The notes below the pieces were generated by a model that was not told the origin of the DNA, did no database searches, and was given only the letters and a program-made list of their open reading frames with translations. A stretch of DNA of 47,241 nucleotides, from the NCBI GenBank assembly GCA_944389615.1, contig CALXNA010000025.1:1-47241 (forward strand). Direction: 5' to 3'. The stretch's first letter is position 1. Each line of letters starts with the position of its first letter. Position numbers and translations under genes: made by a program. Positions 10,150 to 19,027 of the stretch are shown one piece after another. Origin of the DNA: an uncultured Anaerobiospirillum sp. GTDB taxonomy: Bacteria; Pseudomonadota; Gammaproteobacteria; Enterobacterales; Succinivibrionaceae.

Positions 10150-10749
10150 ATGCATCTCTATACTCTTAAGCCTGCTGAGGGTTCCCGTCGTCGTCACGTA
10201 CGCGTAGGCCGCGGCATTGGCTCGGGCCTGGGCAAGACCTGCGGCCGTGGTATCAAGGGTTCGGGTGCTCGTAAGAGCCCTAACGTCCGTCCGGGCTTTG
10301 AAGGCGGCCAGATGCCTTTAAAGATCCGCCTGCCTAAGTTCGGCTTCTACAGCCCTAAGTCCGATATTACCGCTGAGGTCTTATTAAATGACCTCAACCG
10401 CATCGAGGGCGACGTCGTCGACATGGCAAGCCTGTTAAAGGCCCGCTTGATCACCAAGAAGATCAAGTACGTCAAGATCGTCTTATCTAAGGTTCCTAAC
10501 TTAACCCGCAAGCTCGAGGTTAAGGGCTTAGGCATCACCCGTGGCGCTAAGGCTGCCATCGAGGCTGCAGGTGGCACCGTTGAGGTTGCTCAGTACAGCT
10601 TAGATGCTGCTGCTCGCCGCGAGAAGTCCCAGAAGCGTTCTGCTGCCAAGAAGCAGATGCTCCAAGACAAGCTGGCCGCTACCGGCATCGTAAAGCCAGC
10701 CAAGAAGGATAAGGCTGACAAGGCTGAGAAGGCTGCTAAGAACAAGTAA
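10150..10749 (+). CDS. rplO: 50S ribosomal protein L15 with a C-terminal extension
   Basis: L15 is a late-assembly 50S protein. The N-terminal glycine-rich region ([19 protein letters not shown]) and the [17 protein letters not shown] segment identify it, and the usual family end falls near [13 protein letters not shown] at about residue 147. The product continues to 199 residues, about 50 more than E. coli (144), with a Lys/Ala-rich helix-forming tail ending [12 protein letters not shown]. The tail is in frame with the same codon bias, so it is probably real. Confidence 0.96.
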   Translation: MHLYTLKPAEGSRRRHVRVGRGIGSGLGKTCGRGIKGSGARKSPNVRPGFEGGQMPLKIRLPKFGFYSPKSDITAEVLLNDLNRIEGDVVDMASLLKARLITKKIKYVKIVLSKVPNLTRKLEVKGLGITRGAKAAIEAAGGTVEVAQYSLDAAARREKSQKRSAAKKQMLQDKLAATGIVKPAKKDKADKAEKAAKNK

Positions 10750-10762
10750 TCGCACGGTGCTG

Positions 10763-10861
10763 GAACTAAGCAAGCCTTAGTTCATTGCCGCACAACGGAG
10801 CGCGCTGGAAGTCAGCAGGGCATGCCCTGCACAAGGGTGGCCCGATAGGGCACAGCCCTTG
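10763..10861 (+). promoter_or_regulatory. Three consecutive hairpins between rplO and secY
   Basis: The 140-nt gap before secY holds GAACTAAG-CAAGC-CTTAGTTC (10763-10783), the perfect palindrome GCAGGGCATGCCCTGC (10815-10830), and a nested hairpin with outer CAAGGG/CCCTTG (10832-10837, 10856-10861) and inner GCCC-GATA-GGGC (10840-10851). None is followed by a T tract, so they are not clear intrinsic terminators. They could tune the step-down from ribosomal proteins to SecY; this is inference. Confidence 0.55.
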
Positions 10862-10889
10862 AGTCCAGCTGCGCTCTTTGGAGATTTGC

Positions 10890-12236
10890 ATGGCTAGAAA
10901 ATCGCTCCTAGAGAAGGGGCGCGAGGTACAGGCACAGGCCAAGGGTGGCAACAGCGAGTTACGTTCGCGTCTGCTCTTCGTCCTGATCGGTCTGGTTATG
11001 TTCAGACTGGGCTCGTACGTTCCTGTACCAGGCGTCAATGCTGATGTCTTACAGCGTCTCTTTGATGATCAGAGCGGAACCATCATCGGCATGTTCAACA
11101 TGTTCAGTGGCGGTGCCTTGGAGCGTGCCTCCGTCCTGGCACTGGGCATTATGCCGTACATCTCTGCGTCGATTATCATTCAATTATTGGCAGTGATTAA
11201 CCCTACCTTAGCTGAGCTTCGTAAAGAAGGTGAGTCAGGTAGACGCAAGATCAGTCAGTACACACGTGTTGCCACCCTCTTCCTTGCTGCGTTGCAGGCA
11301 GTGGGTATTGCCACCGGCATTCCAAACATGATGCCGGGTCTGGTTGATAACCCGGGCTTTGGTTTTTACTTTGTAACGACCATCTCCCTCGTTACGGGCA
11401 CCATGTTCCTGATGTGGTTAGGTGAGCAGATCACCGAGCGCGGTATCGGCAATGGTATCTCTCTTATCATTTTCGCCGGTATCGTGGCAGGCTTGCCTGC
11501 GGCTTTAGCCTCGACCTTCGAGCAGGTCCGTCAAGGTGACTTATCCACCATTGCACTGCTGATCATCGGCGTGGTAGTGGTTCTCGTTACATTCTTCGTG
11601 GTGTTCGTCGAGCGCGGTCAAAGACGTATTCCAATCGATTACGCCAAGCGCCAGATGGGCAATCGTATTTACTCGCAACCACGTAGCAGCTTACCGTTGA
11701 AGCTCACGCTCGCAGGCGTAATCCCTGCGATCTTCGCCTCCTCGATCATCTTATTCCCCGGTACCATCGTATCGTGGTTTGGTCAGGGCGAGAATCCGGT
11801 GGCCGACGTACTCCAAGAGATTTCGCTCTTCTTGCAGCCAGGTCAGCCGCTCTATGAGCTCTTATACGCTGCTGCCATTGTTTTCTTTACCTTCTTCTAT
11901 ACCGCGCTGGTGTTCAGCCCACGCGATATGGCCGATAACTTAAAGAAGAGTGGTGCCTTCATTCCTGGCATTCGTCCAGGCGAGCAGACGGCGCGCTTCA
12001 TCGACAAGGTGATGACTCGTCTGACTCTGTCTGGTTCGATCTACATGGTCTTAGTCTGCTTGGTACCTCAGCTCCTGATGAACTGGTTCAACGTCCAGTT
12101 CTACTTCGGCGGTACCTCGCTGCTCATTATCGTGGTGGTCATCATGGACTTTGTTGCGCAGCTGCAAAGCCATCGCATGAACCAGCAGTATGGCGACTTA
12201 ATGCGCAAGGCCAATCTCAGGAATTACGGACGTTAA
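10890..12236 (+). CDS. secY: Protein translocase subunit SecY
   Basis: SecY forms the inner-membrane channel of the Sec system with SecE and SecG. The 448-residue product (E. coli 443) has about ten membrane segments. Visible family signatures are [11 protein letters not shown] and the plug region near [34 protein letters not shown], and [20 protein letters not shown] at 10890 with GGAG at 10880-10883 is preferred over a TTG further upstream. It is in its usual spc operon place between rplO and rpmJ. Confidence 0.98.
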   Translation: MARKSLLEKGREVQAQAKGGNSELRSRLLFVLIGLVMFRLGSYVPVPGVNADVLQRLFDDQSGTIIGMFNMFSGGALERASVLALGIMPYISASIIIQLLAVINPTLAELRKEGESGRRKISQYTRVATLFLAALQAVGIATGIPNMMPGLVDNPGFGFYFVTTISLVTGTMFLMWLGEQITERGIGNGISLIIFAGIVAGLPAALASTFEQVRQGDLSTIALLIIGVVVVLVTFFVVFVERGQRRIPIDYAKRQMGNRIYSQPRSSLPLKLTLAGVIPAIFASSIILFPGTIVSWFGQGENPVADVLQEISLFLQPGQPLYELLYAAAIVFFTFFYTALVFSPRDMADNLKKSGAFIPGIRPGEQTARFIDKVMTRLTLSGSIYMVLVCLVPQLLMNWFNVQFYFGGTSLLIIVVVIMDFVAQLQSHRMNQQYGDLMRKANLRNYGR

Positions 12237-12309
12237 CAGGCTCAGCCGCGCAGACCAAGGTGAGCCTTGAGGTTAGCCTGCGTCTGCGGTCCTTACACGG
12301 AGTTTTATC

Positions 12310-12423
12310 ATGAAAGTAGGTGCATCTGTTAAGAAGATCTGCCGCAACTGCAAGGTCGTACGTCGTCACGGCGTAGTCCGCATCATCTGCGACAATCCAA
12401 AGCACAAGCAACGTCAGGGCTAA
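12310..12423 (+). CDS. rpmJ: 50S ribosomal protein L36, zinc-ribbon type
   Basis: This small gene encodes 37 residues beginning [17 protein letters not shown] and ending NPKHKQRQG. Cys11, Cys14, Cys27 and His32 form the zinc site of the cysteine-containing L36 type. It follows secY by 73 nt, with a GGAG ribosome binding site, and is the last gene of this operon. In E. coli the rpsM-rpsK-rpsD-rpoA-rplQ genes come next; here they do not. Confidence 0.97.
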   Translation: MKVGASVKKICRNCKVVRRHGVVRIICDNPKHKQRQG

Positions 12424-12429
12424 GCCCGC

Positions 12430-12522
12430 AGGCAAGTGAGCTTGCCTCTGTTGCCACAGCCGCCCGCCTGAGCGGGCGCGCTGCTCAAAAAAGACACGCC
12501 AGTCTCCTGCCGTGTCTTTTTT
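12430..12522 (+). terminator. Triple-hairpin terminator after rpmJ
   Basis: Three hairpins follow in a row: AGGCAAG-TGAG-CTTGCCT (12430-12447), CGCCCGC-CTGA-GCGGGCG (12461-12478), and AAAAAAGACACG with CGTGTCTTTTTT (12487-12498 and 12511-12522). The last one has an A tract before and a T tract after, so it can stop transcription in both directions. Confidence 0.9.
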
Positions 12523-13199
12523 AATGCCCTATGTTGTATCTAGTTACAACCTGCCGAAGGCAGGAGGCCTTTGGGGAGAATCACTGTGAATTAGCCCGCT
12601 AAGCCGATGTCATAGCTCGTAGAAGCTTCGACCACGTTGGCTTGCCTTGTGCCCGTAGGTTAAAACCTGCTATCGCTGTATGCGCCAGTGGGCACAGTTG
12701 GCACTGCTGGAGTTGACGCTCGCAGGACACATACAAGGGCTCGTATGTGGCACCTTAAAGCCGACCACTCTCCCTTAAGGCTGCCTAACCCTGCGCTCTC
12801 GGAATTAATTCGGCTGTTGGTACTCATTCAGCGCCGGTGCCTGAGCTCCAACTTCTTGGTCTCTAAGGCAACAGGTCATGTTGCCTCTATCCCGCCTCAG
12901 GTTGCGCTAGCTCTACCGCGTCCTGCTACAGCACCAACGTAGGGGTGGCACAGCACATACTACCTTAGCGCTGTCTGTCAGGCTCTGGTGCCAGTTCCAA
13001 TAATTTGGAGAGGCTTGTGAGTGAGCGCTCGTCAACGGCAAGCCACTGAGCGCGGGAACCTGATGCAGGGAGTTTGCGCTCAGGTTACCGCTGCGCGCTT
13101 GGGCTTAGCCCTTGCCGACGGCGGAGCTGCGTTGGGTAATGCTGGGCAGGGGAATGCTCGGCGATGTCAGTAAATAAGCGCTTTGTTGCGCCTTGGCGT
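12523..13199. other. Non-coding gap after the spc operon
   Basis: About 680 bp contain no convincing gene. Short inverted repeats are visible, such as CACATAC/GTATGTG (12728-12749) and TTGTA/TTACAA-like near 12536-12551. Base composition and lack of codon bias speak against coding. No remnant of rpsM, the gene expected here in enterics, was recognised. Confidence 0.6.
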
Positions 13200-13228
13200 T
13201 TGCGCCCCCATGGGGTTAAAGCTATAAT
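13200..13228 (+). promoter_or_regulatory. Sigma70-type promoter for the acyltransferase gene
   Basis: TTGCGC (13200-13205) and a perfect TATAAT (13223-13228) are separated by 17 bp. Transcription would begin near 13235, about 95 nt upstream of the ATG at 13330. Confidence 0.75.
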
Positions 13229-13329
13229 CGCCGCGTTGCACCCTTCTCAGCTCACTCCTGATTCTGCCACTCCCCTTGGAGCGAGCCGGTATTCACCGCA
13301 GATCACTTCGTTCTTTATGGTTGGTCGCC

Positions 13330-15279
13330 ATGTCGCAAAACATCACTTCATCTACCAAAAGCTTCCGTAAGGACATCAATGGGTTGAGAGCCATCGCCGT
13401 GTTGGCGGTGCTGCTGTTCCATATGTTCTCGTACCTCAAAGGATCTAGAGGGGGGGTTGAAGTGGGAGGGGGTATTAGTCTAGACTATTTTGGTGGCGGC
13501 TATATCGGCGTCGACATCTTCTTTGTGATCTCAGGCTTCTTGATGACGGCGATCATCGTCAAGCGCCTACAAGCAGGTACGTTTAGCGTTTGGGACTTCT
13601 GGAGGCGGCGTGCCTCGCGTATTTGCCCAGCACTCATGGCCGTAGCCTTCTTGGTCTTGGTGGTGGGCTTTTGTGTGCAACTGCCTTACGTCTATAAGGA
13701 GACCAGCCGCGAAGTGATGCGCGGCTTGCTCTTCATCAGCAACTTTTGGTTTGCCCGCGACCATGGCTACTTTGCCGATGCCGTAGTCGACAAGGCCTTA
13801 TTACACACTTGGTCGTTGTCGGTGGAGTGGCAGTTCTACCTGATCTACCCGCTACTGCTCTTAGCTTGGGCTAAGTTCTGCTCTCTGCGCACGCTGCCCC
13901 ATTTCATCGCAGCGCTCTTTGGCCTCAGCTTGGTCGCCTCCTTCCTTTTGACCAGCGATAAGTCCTACTTCATGCTCCATACGCGCGCGTGGGAGCTTTT
14001 GCTCGGTGGCATTATCTTTACGCTGCCGCCGCTGCGCTTAGGGCCGCGCCTGAGCCGCGCGCTCGAACTTGCCGCCTTGTTGGTCATCATCCTCAATATG
14101 GCCTTAGCCGAGCCTATGCAGGGCTGGCAAGCATGGCAGGTCGTACCGGGCGTCTTTGCCTGCGCCTTGATCTTGTGGCTTAAGATTGAGTACTCGGTGC
14201 TTGCCCCTGCGGTGCTGCAGTACCTCGGCAAGATCTCATACTCGATGTACCTAATCCACTGGCCGGTGATCACGCTGTGCAGCAAATTAGGTCTGCTGCA
14301 CTACTTCCTGCCCATATTGGGCTTTATCCTCGCCTATTCTGTCCTATCCTACCACTTCATTGAAACCAAGCGTCGCTGGTCATGGCGGCTGCTAATGGGC
14401 TATGTGCTGGTCATCGGGGGCGCGCAGGCTGGTGTGCACTTTGACGGTGCGACTCCCTTCAATGACAACTATTTAGCAGGCCAGCACTATCGCGATGTTT
14501 ACTATGGCGGACGTGATATCCCCGAGTTTGGCGCCATCTACCATGGCACCGCCTCCGGCGCGCCTGAGTTCATGCTGATCGGCGATTCTTATTGCCGTCA
14601 GTACGCCAACTTCCTCAACGACCAGCACATCCCCTTTGTCGGAGTCTTCTCCGATGGTCAGCTGCAGTTTAAGGACGTCTATGTCTACCCGCAGTTCAAG
14701 CACCAGTCCACCGCGGAGTATCAGCTTTACTACGACAACTACAGTGCCCTGCTGGCGCAGACCGCGGCTACCACCGTGGTGATTGGCCACAATTGGCGCA
14801 ACTATCTGTTCAACCAAAACTTAGGCACCGAGTATGGACCTTCTATTCTCGATCAAGAGGCGCGGCGCCAAGCGATCGCGCAAGGCATCATTGAGTTAGC
14901 TGAAAGCTACCCGAGCAAAGAGTTTTATGTCTTGGGTCTGCCGGTGATCGATCCCCACAGCGGCGAGGAGTGTGTGGTGCTCAGAAACAGTCAGCATGCC
15001 TTGCATCAGCTGCTGTTTAGTGGCTTGGACTGCCCGCGCAGTGTGGCCGTCGATTTTACGATTCCCAACGAGGTCAATGCGTACCTGCGCGCGATCTGCG
15101 CCCAGCGCTCCAACTTGCACTTTGTGGATCTCAATCCTGCCATCTGCCACGACGGCGTCTGCCGCGTTCTCACCGAGAAGGATCAGTTGATCTTCAGCGA
15201 CGGGTCGCACCTCTCCTTGTTCGGTGCGGAGATCGTGGGCGAATACCTCTTGCAGCAGATTAAGGCCGACTCTAAGTAG
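13330..15279 (+). CDS. OafA-type acyltransferase 3 with C-terminal SGNH domain
   Basis: This 649-residue protein probably O-acetylates a surface glycan such as O-antigen. The N-terminal acyltransferase-3 domain starts with FRKDINGLRAIAVLAVLLFH (about residues 12-31), followed by GVDIFFVISGFLM and a series of membrane helices up to about residue 375. The C-terminal part is periplasmic SGNH-like: LIGDSYCRQY near residue 418 carries the nucleophile Ser and DGSHLS near 623 the catalytic Asp/His. ATG at 13330 is preferred because the family begins just before FRKDIxGLRA; the ribosome binding site is weak. Its substrate cannot be told from sequence. Confidence 0.9.
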   Translation: MSQNITSSTKSFRKDINGLRAIAVLAVLLFHMFSYLKGSRGGVEVGGGISLDYFGGGYIGVDIFFVISGFLMTAIIVKRLQAGTFSVWDFWRRRASRICPALMAVAFLVLVVGFCVQLPYVYKETSREVMRGLLFISNFWFARDHGYFADAVVDKALLHTWSLSVEWQFYLIYPLLLLAWAKFCSLRTLPHFIAALFGLSLVASFLLTSDKSYFMLHTRAWELLLGGIIFTLPPLRLGPRLSRALELAALLVIILNMALAEPMQGWQAWQVVPGVFACALILWLKIEYSVLAPAVLQYLGKISYSMYLIHWPVITLCSKLGLLHYFLPILGFILAYSVLSYHFIETKRRWSWRLLMGYVLVIGGAQAGVHFDGATPFNDNYLAGQHYRDVYYGGRDIPEFGAIYHGTASGAPEFMLIGDSYCRQYANFLNDQHIPFVGVFSDGQLQFKDVYVYPQFKHQSTAEYQLYYDNYSALLAQTAATTVVIGHNWRNYLFNQNLGTEYGPSILDQEARRQAIAQGIIELAESYPSKEFYVLGLPVIDPHSGEECVVLRNSQHALHQLLFSGLDCPRSVAVDFTIPNEVNAYLRAICAQRSNLHFVDLNPAICHDGVCRVLTEKDQLIFSDGSHLSLFGAEIVGEYLLQQIKADSK

Positions 15280-15411
15280 CCTGCTCTCAGTAGCGAGCGT
15301 TAAGCCGCATGCGGCTCGGGCGCCGCCCAAGACGGACGGCGTACGCCTCTGCGGCTACGCTCAGCCGAGCGCTGCCCCACGCTGGCCCGCTGCCTTGGTG
15401 GACGCGCCCTG

Positions 15412-16518
15412 CTAATGCAAGGCTGGATACTGCTCCATGGCTTGCTTGAGCACTTCAAATGGCAGGTTACGCAAGTCGTCGCCAGTCTCGGTGTGGTCGT
15501 GGTCGAGGGAGAAGACCTGCAGTGCCTTGGCGTAGCCCGGGCCCCACTGTACGTTGTTGTCATAGCGGCCAAAGGAGAGGCGGTTGTTGTAGATCGCAAT
15601 CTGCGGCACATCAAAGAAGCGACCTGCGTGCACAAAGGACGTATCCACGGTGATGAGGCAGGCGCAGCGCCCGACCAGCGCAAGGCAGCGATCGAGCTGC
15701 GCAAAGGGACTGAATACCACTTGGGGATAGGCCGCAACCAGCTCGGGATCGGTGACGTTGAAGACCACGAGGCGCTGCTTACAGTTCTGGGTCAGGTAGT
15801 CGATGGTACTGCGTACCACGGCAGGGGACAGGGTACGGAACTTGTCCGAGGCGACCGGATTGAACAGCACAAAGTCTGAACCGAGGTCGGCGACCAAGGC
15901 GTCCACCTCTTTAAGGCACTCAGGGCTAAAGTGCAGCTCGTAGCGGTAGTCATCGATGGTAACGCCCAGATGCTGTGCGCCGTCTTTGAGCCGATCCATC
16001 CAATGACAGCCCTGCTCGTCCCGCGGAATGCTAAGGTCAAAGAAGCGCAGATCCTTGTGGTTAAAGCCTACGGCATAGCGATGCTTGATTGCGGTGAGCA
16101 CGCGGATATCGCGGCCGATGTGCTTGTCAGGATCGGCGATGAGCATGACCACATCAAAGTCCAGCTGCAACGCCAGTACCTCGGCGCGGCTGGGCTTCTC
16201 GGGCAGGATATGGATGCCATCATTTGCGATCATGCCCTCAAGGATTTGGGCGGTTTTCGGGCAGCAGATGCAATGTACCGCGCGCCCGGCGTGGCGAAGC
16301 GCACTGATAAAGCCCGAGACCACGATCGCATCGCCAATACCGGTACCCAGCATCATCAGGCCGATGCTGTGGCATTGGGGAAGCTCACTGATGGGCAAAC
16401 GCGGACGCTTACGCTCGTAGGCCGCACGATACCATGCCAGCTGGATGAAGTTGCGCAGCTGCCGCGTCTTGTGGATGCGGTAGTGATTGAGGCGCTTTAA
16501 GGCGCTAGGCTTGCTCAT
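15412..16518 (-). CDS. Glycosyltransferase family 9 (heptosyltransferase-like)
   Basis: The 368-residue product resembles ADP-heptose:LPS heptosyltransferases. MLGTGIGDAIVVSGFISALR near residues 55-75 is the N-terminal glycine loop and LITVDTSFVHAGRFFDVPQI near 300-320 is the C-terminal donor-binding motif (T-D-S/T-F-x-H). ATG at 16518 is chosen because AGGATCC upstream gives a ribosome binding site. It starts 11 nt after ispF ends on the same strand, so the two are probably cotranscribed, although the functions are unrelated. The sugar and acceptor are unknown. Confidence 0.82.
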   Translation of the reverse strand: MSKPSALKRLNHYRIHKTRQLRNFIQLAWYRAAYERKRPRLPISELPQCHSIGLMMLGTGIGDAIVVSGFISALRHAGRAVHCICCPKTAQILEGMIANDGIHILPEKPSRAEVLALQLDFDVVMLIADPDKHIGRDIRVLTAIKHRYAVGFNHKDLRFFDLSIPRDEQGCHWMDRLKDGAQHLGVTIDDYRYELHFSPECLKEVDALVADLGSDFVLFNPVASDKFRTLSPAVVRSTIDYLTQNCKQRLVVFNVTDPELVAAYPQVVFSPFAQLDRCLALVGRCACLITVDTSFVHAGRFFDVPQIAIYNNRLSFGRYDNNVQWGPGYAKALQVFSLDHDHTETGDDLRNLPFEVLKQAMEQYPALH

Positions 16519-16529
16519 GGTAGGATCCT

Positions 16530-17021
16530 TTAGTTCGGCGCGCGTTGCAGTAACACTACCGCCTCGCAGGCGATGCCTTCTTTGCGGCCGACAAAGCCGA
16601 GCTTCTCGGTGGTGGTGGCCTTGACGCTCACTTGCGTCAGGTCGCACTCAAGGTCTTGGGCGATACAGACGCGCATCTGCGCCTTATAAGGCTTAAGCTT
16701 GGGCTCTTGGGCCATGACCGTGATATCGACATTGCCGACGACGAAGCCTTGCTCTTTAACGCGCCGATAGGTGTCACGCAGCAGCTTGCGGCTATCGACC
16801 CCCAAAAAGGCATCATCGTTGTCAGGATAGAGCTCACCGATGTCGCCTAAGGCCACGGCGCCAAGGAGCGCATCGCATAAGGCGTGCAACACCACATCGC
16901 CATCGGAGTGGGCGATAAGCCCTTGGCTATAGGGCACCTTGACGCCGCCTAAGGTGCACGGGCCTTCGCCGCCGAAGCGATGTACATCAAAACCATGTCC
17001 TACTTTAAACAGGTATTCCAT
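16530..17021 (-). CDS. ispF: 2-C-methyl-D-erythritol 2,4-cyclodiphosphate synthase
   Basis: IspF forms the cyclic diphosphate in the non-mevalonate isoprenoid pathway. The 163-residue product has GHGFDVHRF near the start, giving zinc ligands Asp12 and His14, and [17 protein letters not shown] with the third ligand at about His46. [17 protein letters not shown] is the conserved C-terminal part. AAGGAG lies 5 nt before the ATG at 17021. In E. coli ispF directly follows ispD; here ispD is about 25 kb away. Confidence 0.97.
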   Translation of the reverse strand: MEYLFKVGHGFDVHRFGGEGPCTLGGVKVPYSQGLIAHSDGDVVLHALCDALLGAVALGDIGELYPDNDDAFLGVDSRKLLRDTYRRVKEQGFVVGNVDITVMAQEPKLKPYKAQMRVCIAQDLECDLTQVSVKATTTEKLGFVGRKEGIACEAVVLLQRAPN

Positions 17022-17428
17022 AGCAGCTCCTTGTGGGTTAGTCCTAAGGCGATGGTAGCATTTTGCCGGGGCGCTGTCGCGTCTTCGAATATCAGCGGTC
17101 GCAGCTGGGCGCATCTTTGTAAACGGTTACGTAAGTTGCGGGCGCAGGCGGGGAGCGTCGCGGTCAAAGGGCACCGTTGTGCGCTTCTTGGCCGCGCAAA
17201 CCTTGCTTAACACTGGCGTATGCGTTTGCAAATTACGATTTGGCTCACACTTTGGATAAAACGTCCCGTAAAACGCACGGCTTTTCGCCAAAAATGAGAT
17301 CTACCAAGCCCTTTAGCGCTTTCGTTTTCATTACGATGTGGGCAACAAAGCACAGGGGCGAAGGCTGGGCGTGTGGCGCTGCTCTTCTTGCCTTCTGTGG
17401 TCTTAAAGGATTGTTAAGTGGGGTCACT
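17022..17428. other. Divergent intergenic region between ispF and the sugar-binding protein gene
   Basis: About 400 bp hold no recognisable gene. TACGAT hexamers like the spc -10 occur at 17234-17239 and 17332-17337, but neither has a good -35 at 16-18 bp. The frame of the downstream gene is open through much of this stretch, yet that part lacks codon bias and precedes the signal peptide, so it is not counted as coding. Confidence 0.5.
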
Positions 17429-18559
17429 ATGAAGTTAAAGAAGCTGTGCCAAGCTGTTAGTGCCGCAGTTCTTGCTACCACCGTATGTGCCGCCAGCTCG
17501 TCGGCTTTTGCCGCTGACATGAAGCTCGGCGTTTCGATTTGGTCTTCGACCGATGTATTAGGCTCTGATAGTAAGCGTATGCTCGACGCTGCTGCCGATG
17601 CCTTAGACATCGAACTCCAATACGTTGACCAAGGCCACGTCTCCGAGCGTGTTACCGCCTCGATTGAACAGTTAGTTGCCGCAGGCTGCCAAGGCATCAT
17701 CGTTTGCAACTCCGCTGATACCGAAATGGTTTCGGCCATCAAGACCTGCAACGATAACGAAGTTTACTTGGCTCAGTTCTACCGCATTATCTCCCAGAGC
17801 TCCAACCCAGCCATCTACGAGATGGCTAAGAACTCGCCTTACTTCGTTGGTGCCGTCCACGAGGACGAGCCTGCTAATGGCGAAGCCTTAGTCAACATCC
17901 TGTTAAACAAGGGCTGCCGCAACATCGGTCTGATTGGCTGGGAGCAAGGTGACGCTACTTGGCTGGGCCGTTGGGAAGGCTATCGTGCTGGTGTCGAGAA
18001 GTGGAATAAGGCTCACCCAGATGATCAAGCCAAGTTATCTGAGCCACAATACGCTGGCACCTCCTCTGAGGGCGGCTCCAAGGCTGCTGAGGCTTTAATG
18101 GCTGCTGATCCAAGCTTAGATGCCTTAATCCCAGCAGGTGGCGGCGGTGACCCATTATTAGGCGCCGTAGCCGCAGTTGAGCGTGCCGGTAAGATCAACG
18201 ACATCGCCGTCGTTTCGACCGACTTCTTACCTGACTTAGGCGAGCGCTTAAAGAACGGCTCGATGGCAGGTCAATCCGGTGGTCACTACTGCGACCCTCT
18301 CTATGCCTTAATGCTGGTTTACAACGCAGTTAAGTCGCAAGGCGATTACTCGGGCCAATTTATCGACCTGACCTTCCCATACCTGTTCGTATCCTCGCCT
18401 GCTGACTACGGCGATTACGACAAGTACTTTGAGCAGGCGCTCCCATACAATGCCGAAGAGATCAAGGCTTTAGCAGCCATGTCGTTAGACGAGTTAAAGG
18501 CTGCCGCCGCTAAGCTCTCCATCGCTGACGCTGCCGCCCGTGCTCAGGCTGCTAAGTAG
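17429..18559 (+). CDS. Periplasmic sugar-binding protein (ABC-type, Peripla_BP_4-like), orphan
   Basis: The 376-residue product starts with a signal peptide (about residues 1-28, MKLKKLCQAV to SSSAFA) and continues with a type I periplasmic-binding fold: MKLGVSIWSSTDVLGS, GCQGIIVCNSADTEMV, GLIGWEQGDATWLGRW and PAGGGGDPLLGAVAAVE. The family captures sugars for ABC importers or chemoreceptors. No permease or ATPase gene is nearby. Codon use is as biased as in the ribosomal genes (many TTA, AAG, CCA), which implies strong expression. GTGGGG precedes the ATG. Ligand unknown. Confidence 0.85.
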   Translation: MKLKKLCQAVSAAVLATTVCAASSSAFAADMKLGVSIWSSTDVLGSDSKRMLDAAADALDIELQYVDQGHVSERVTASIEQLVAAGCQGIIVCNSADTEMVSAIKTCNDNEVYLAQFYRIISQSSNPAIYEMAKNSPYFVGAVHEDEPANGEALVNILLNKGCRNIGLIGWEQGDATWLGRWEGYRAGVEKWNKAHPDDQAKLSEPQYAGTSSEGGSKAAEALMAADPSLDALIPAGGGGDPLLGAVAAVERAGKINDIAVVSTDFLPDLGERLKNGSMAGQSGGHYCDPLYALMLVYNAVKSQGDYSGQFIDLTFPYLFVSSPADYGDYDKYFEQALPYNAEEIKALAAMSLDELKAAAAKLSIADAAARAQAAK

Positions 18560-18617
18560 CCGCCTCGCAGCTTGTAAGTAGCCAGCGTGCAGCTTGCAGC
18601 TGCATCAACCGCTAATC

Positions 18618-18670
18618 GGGCAGCTGCGCTGCCCTCAAGCCCGGCCCTCGTTGTGGGGAGCCGGGCTTGA
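18618..18670 (+). terminator. Hairpins downstream of the sugar-binding protein gene
   Basis: GGGCAGC-TGC-GCTGCCC (18618-18634) is followed by the 11-bp stem TCAAGCCCGGC/GCCGGGCTTGA (18635-18645, 18660-18670). There is no T tract, so termination is inferred from position and stem strength only; mRNA 3' end protection is another option. Confidence 0.5.
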
Positions 18671-18823
18671 TCATCTTGGGCCCAGATTCTTGCTGGCGCC
18701 AGCACAAATTTGACTTGCTCTTGGTGTGTGGGTGGTGTGCCATGATAAGGTATGCAGCACCTTGCGTGCCCTGCGCAGTTAGGGACGGAGGATAGGTTCG
18801 TCAAGATAGAATGGAGTTTGGCT

Positions 18824-19027
18824 ATGGGACAGGATACCCTTAGTAAGCACGTGGCCACCGAGGAAGCAAAACCCAAGTGGTTGCAAACTGAGATGACCGA
18901 AACCGGGCGCAAGCATGTCTTACTGTTTGGTCACAAAATCCTCTCATATCCTACCGCCACCGCGCGATGGCTCCCAAAAGCAACGGCGCGACCTCAAGTC
19001 ATACAGTCTGCACTTAAACATCGTTGA
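18824..19027 (+). other. Probable true N-terminus of the KpsC-like gene, out of frame
   Basis: An ATG at 18824 with GGAG at 18813-18816 (7 nt away) opens a frame that reads plausibly (MGQDTLSKHVATEEAKPKW, then RKHVLLFGHKILSYP) but stops at 19027. The downstream gene is in the +1 frame. Removing a single A from the AAAA run at 18976-18979 would join the two frames into one reading frame of about 435 codons. I therefore see this as the 5' end of the next gene, separated by a one-base frameshift or a sequencing error. Confidence 0.55.

Noticed and set aside
15931..16500. 189-residue plus-strand open frame over the family 9 glycosyltransferase
   Set aside because: The minus-strand product has family motifs and a ribosome binding site; the plus-strand frame has neither.
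18971..19020. Programmed -1 frameshift at CCCAAAA in the KpsC-like gene
   Set aside because: The heptamer is in the proper phase for a -1 slip, but the conserved downstream part is in the +1 frame and the -1 frame stops within about 40 nt.
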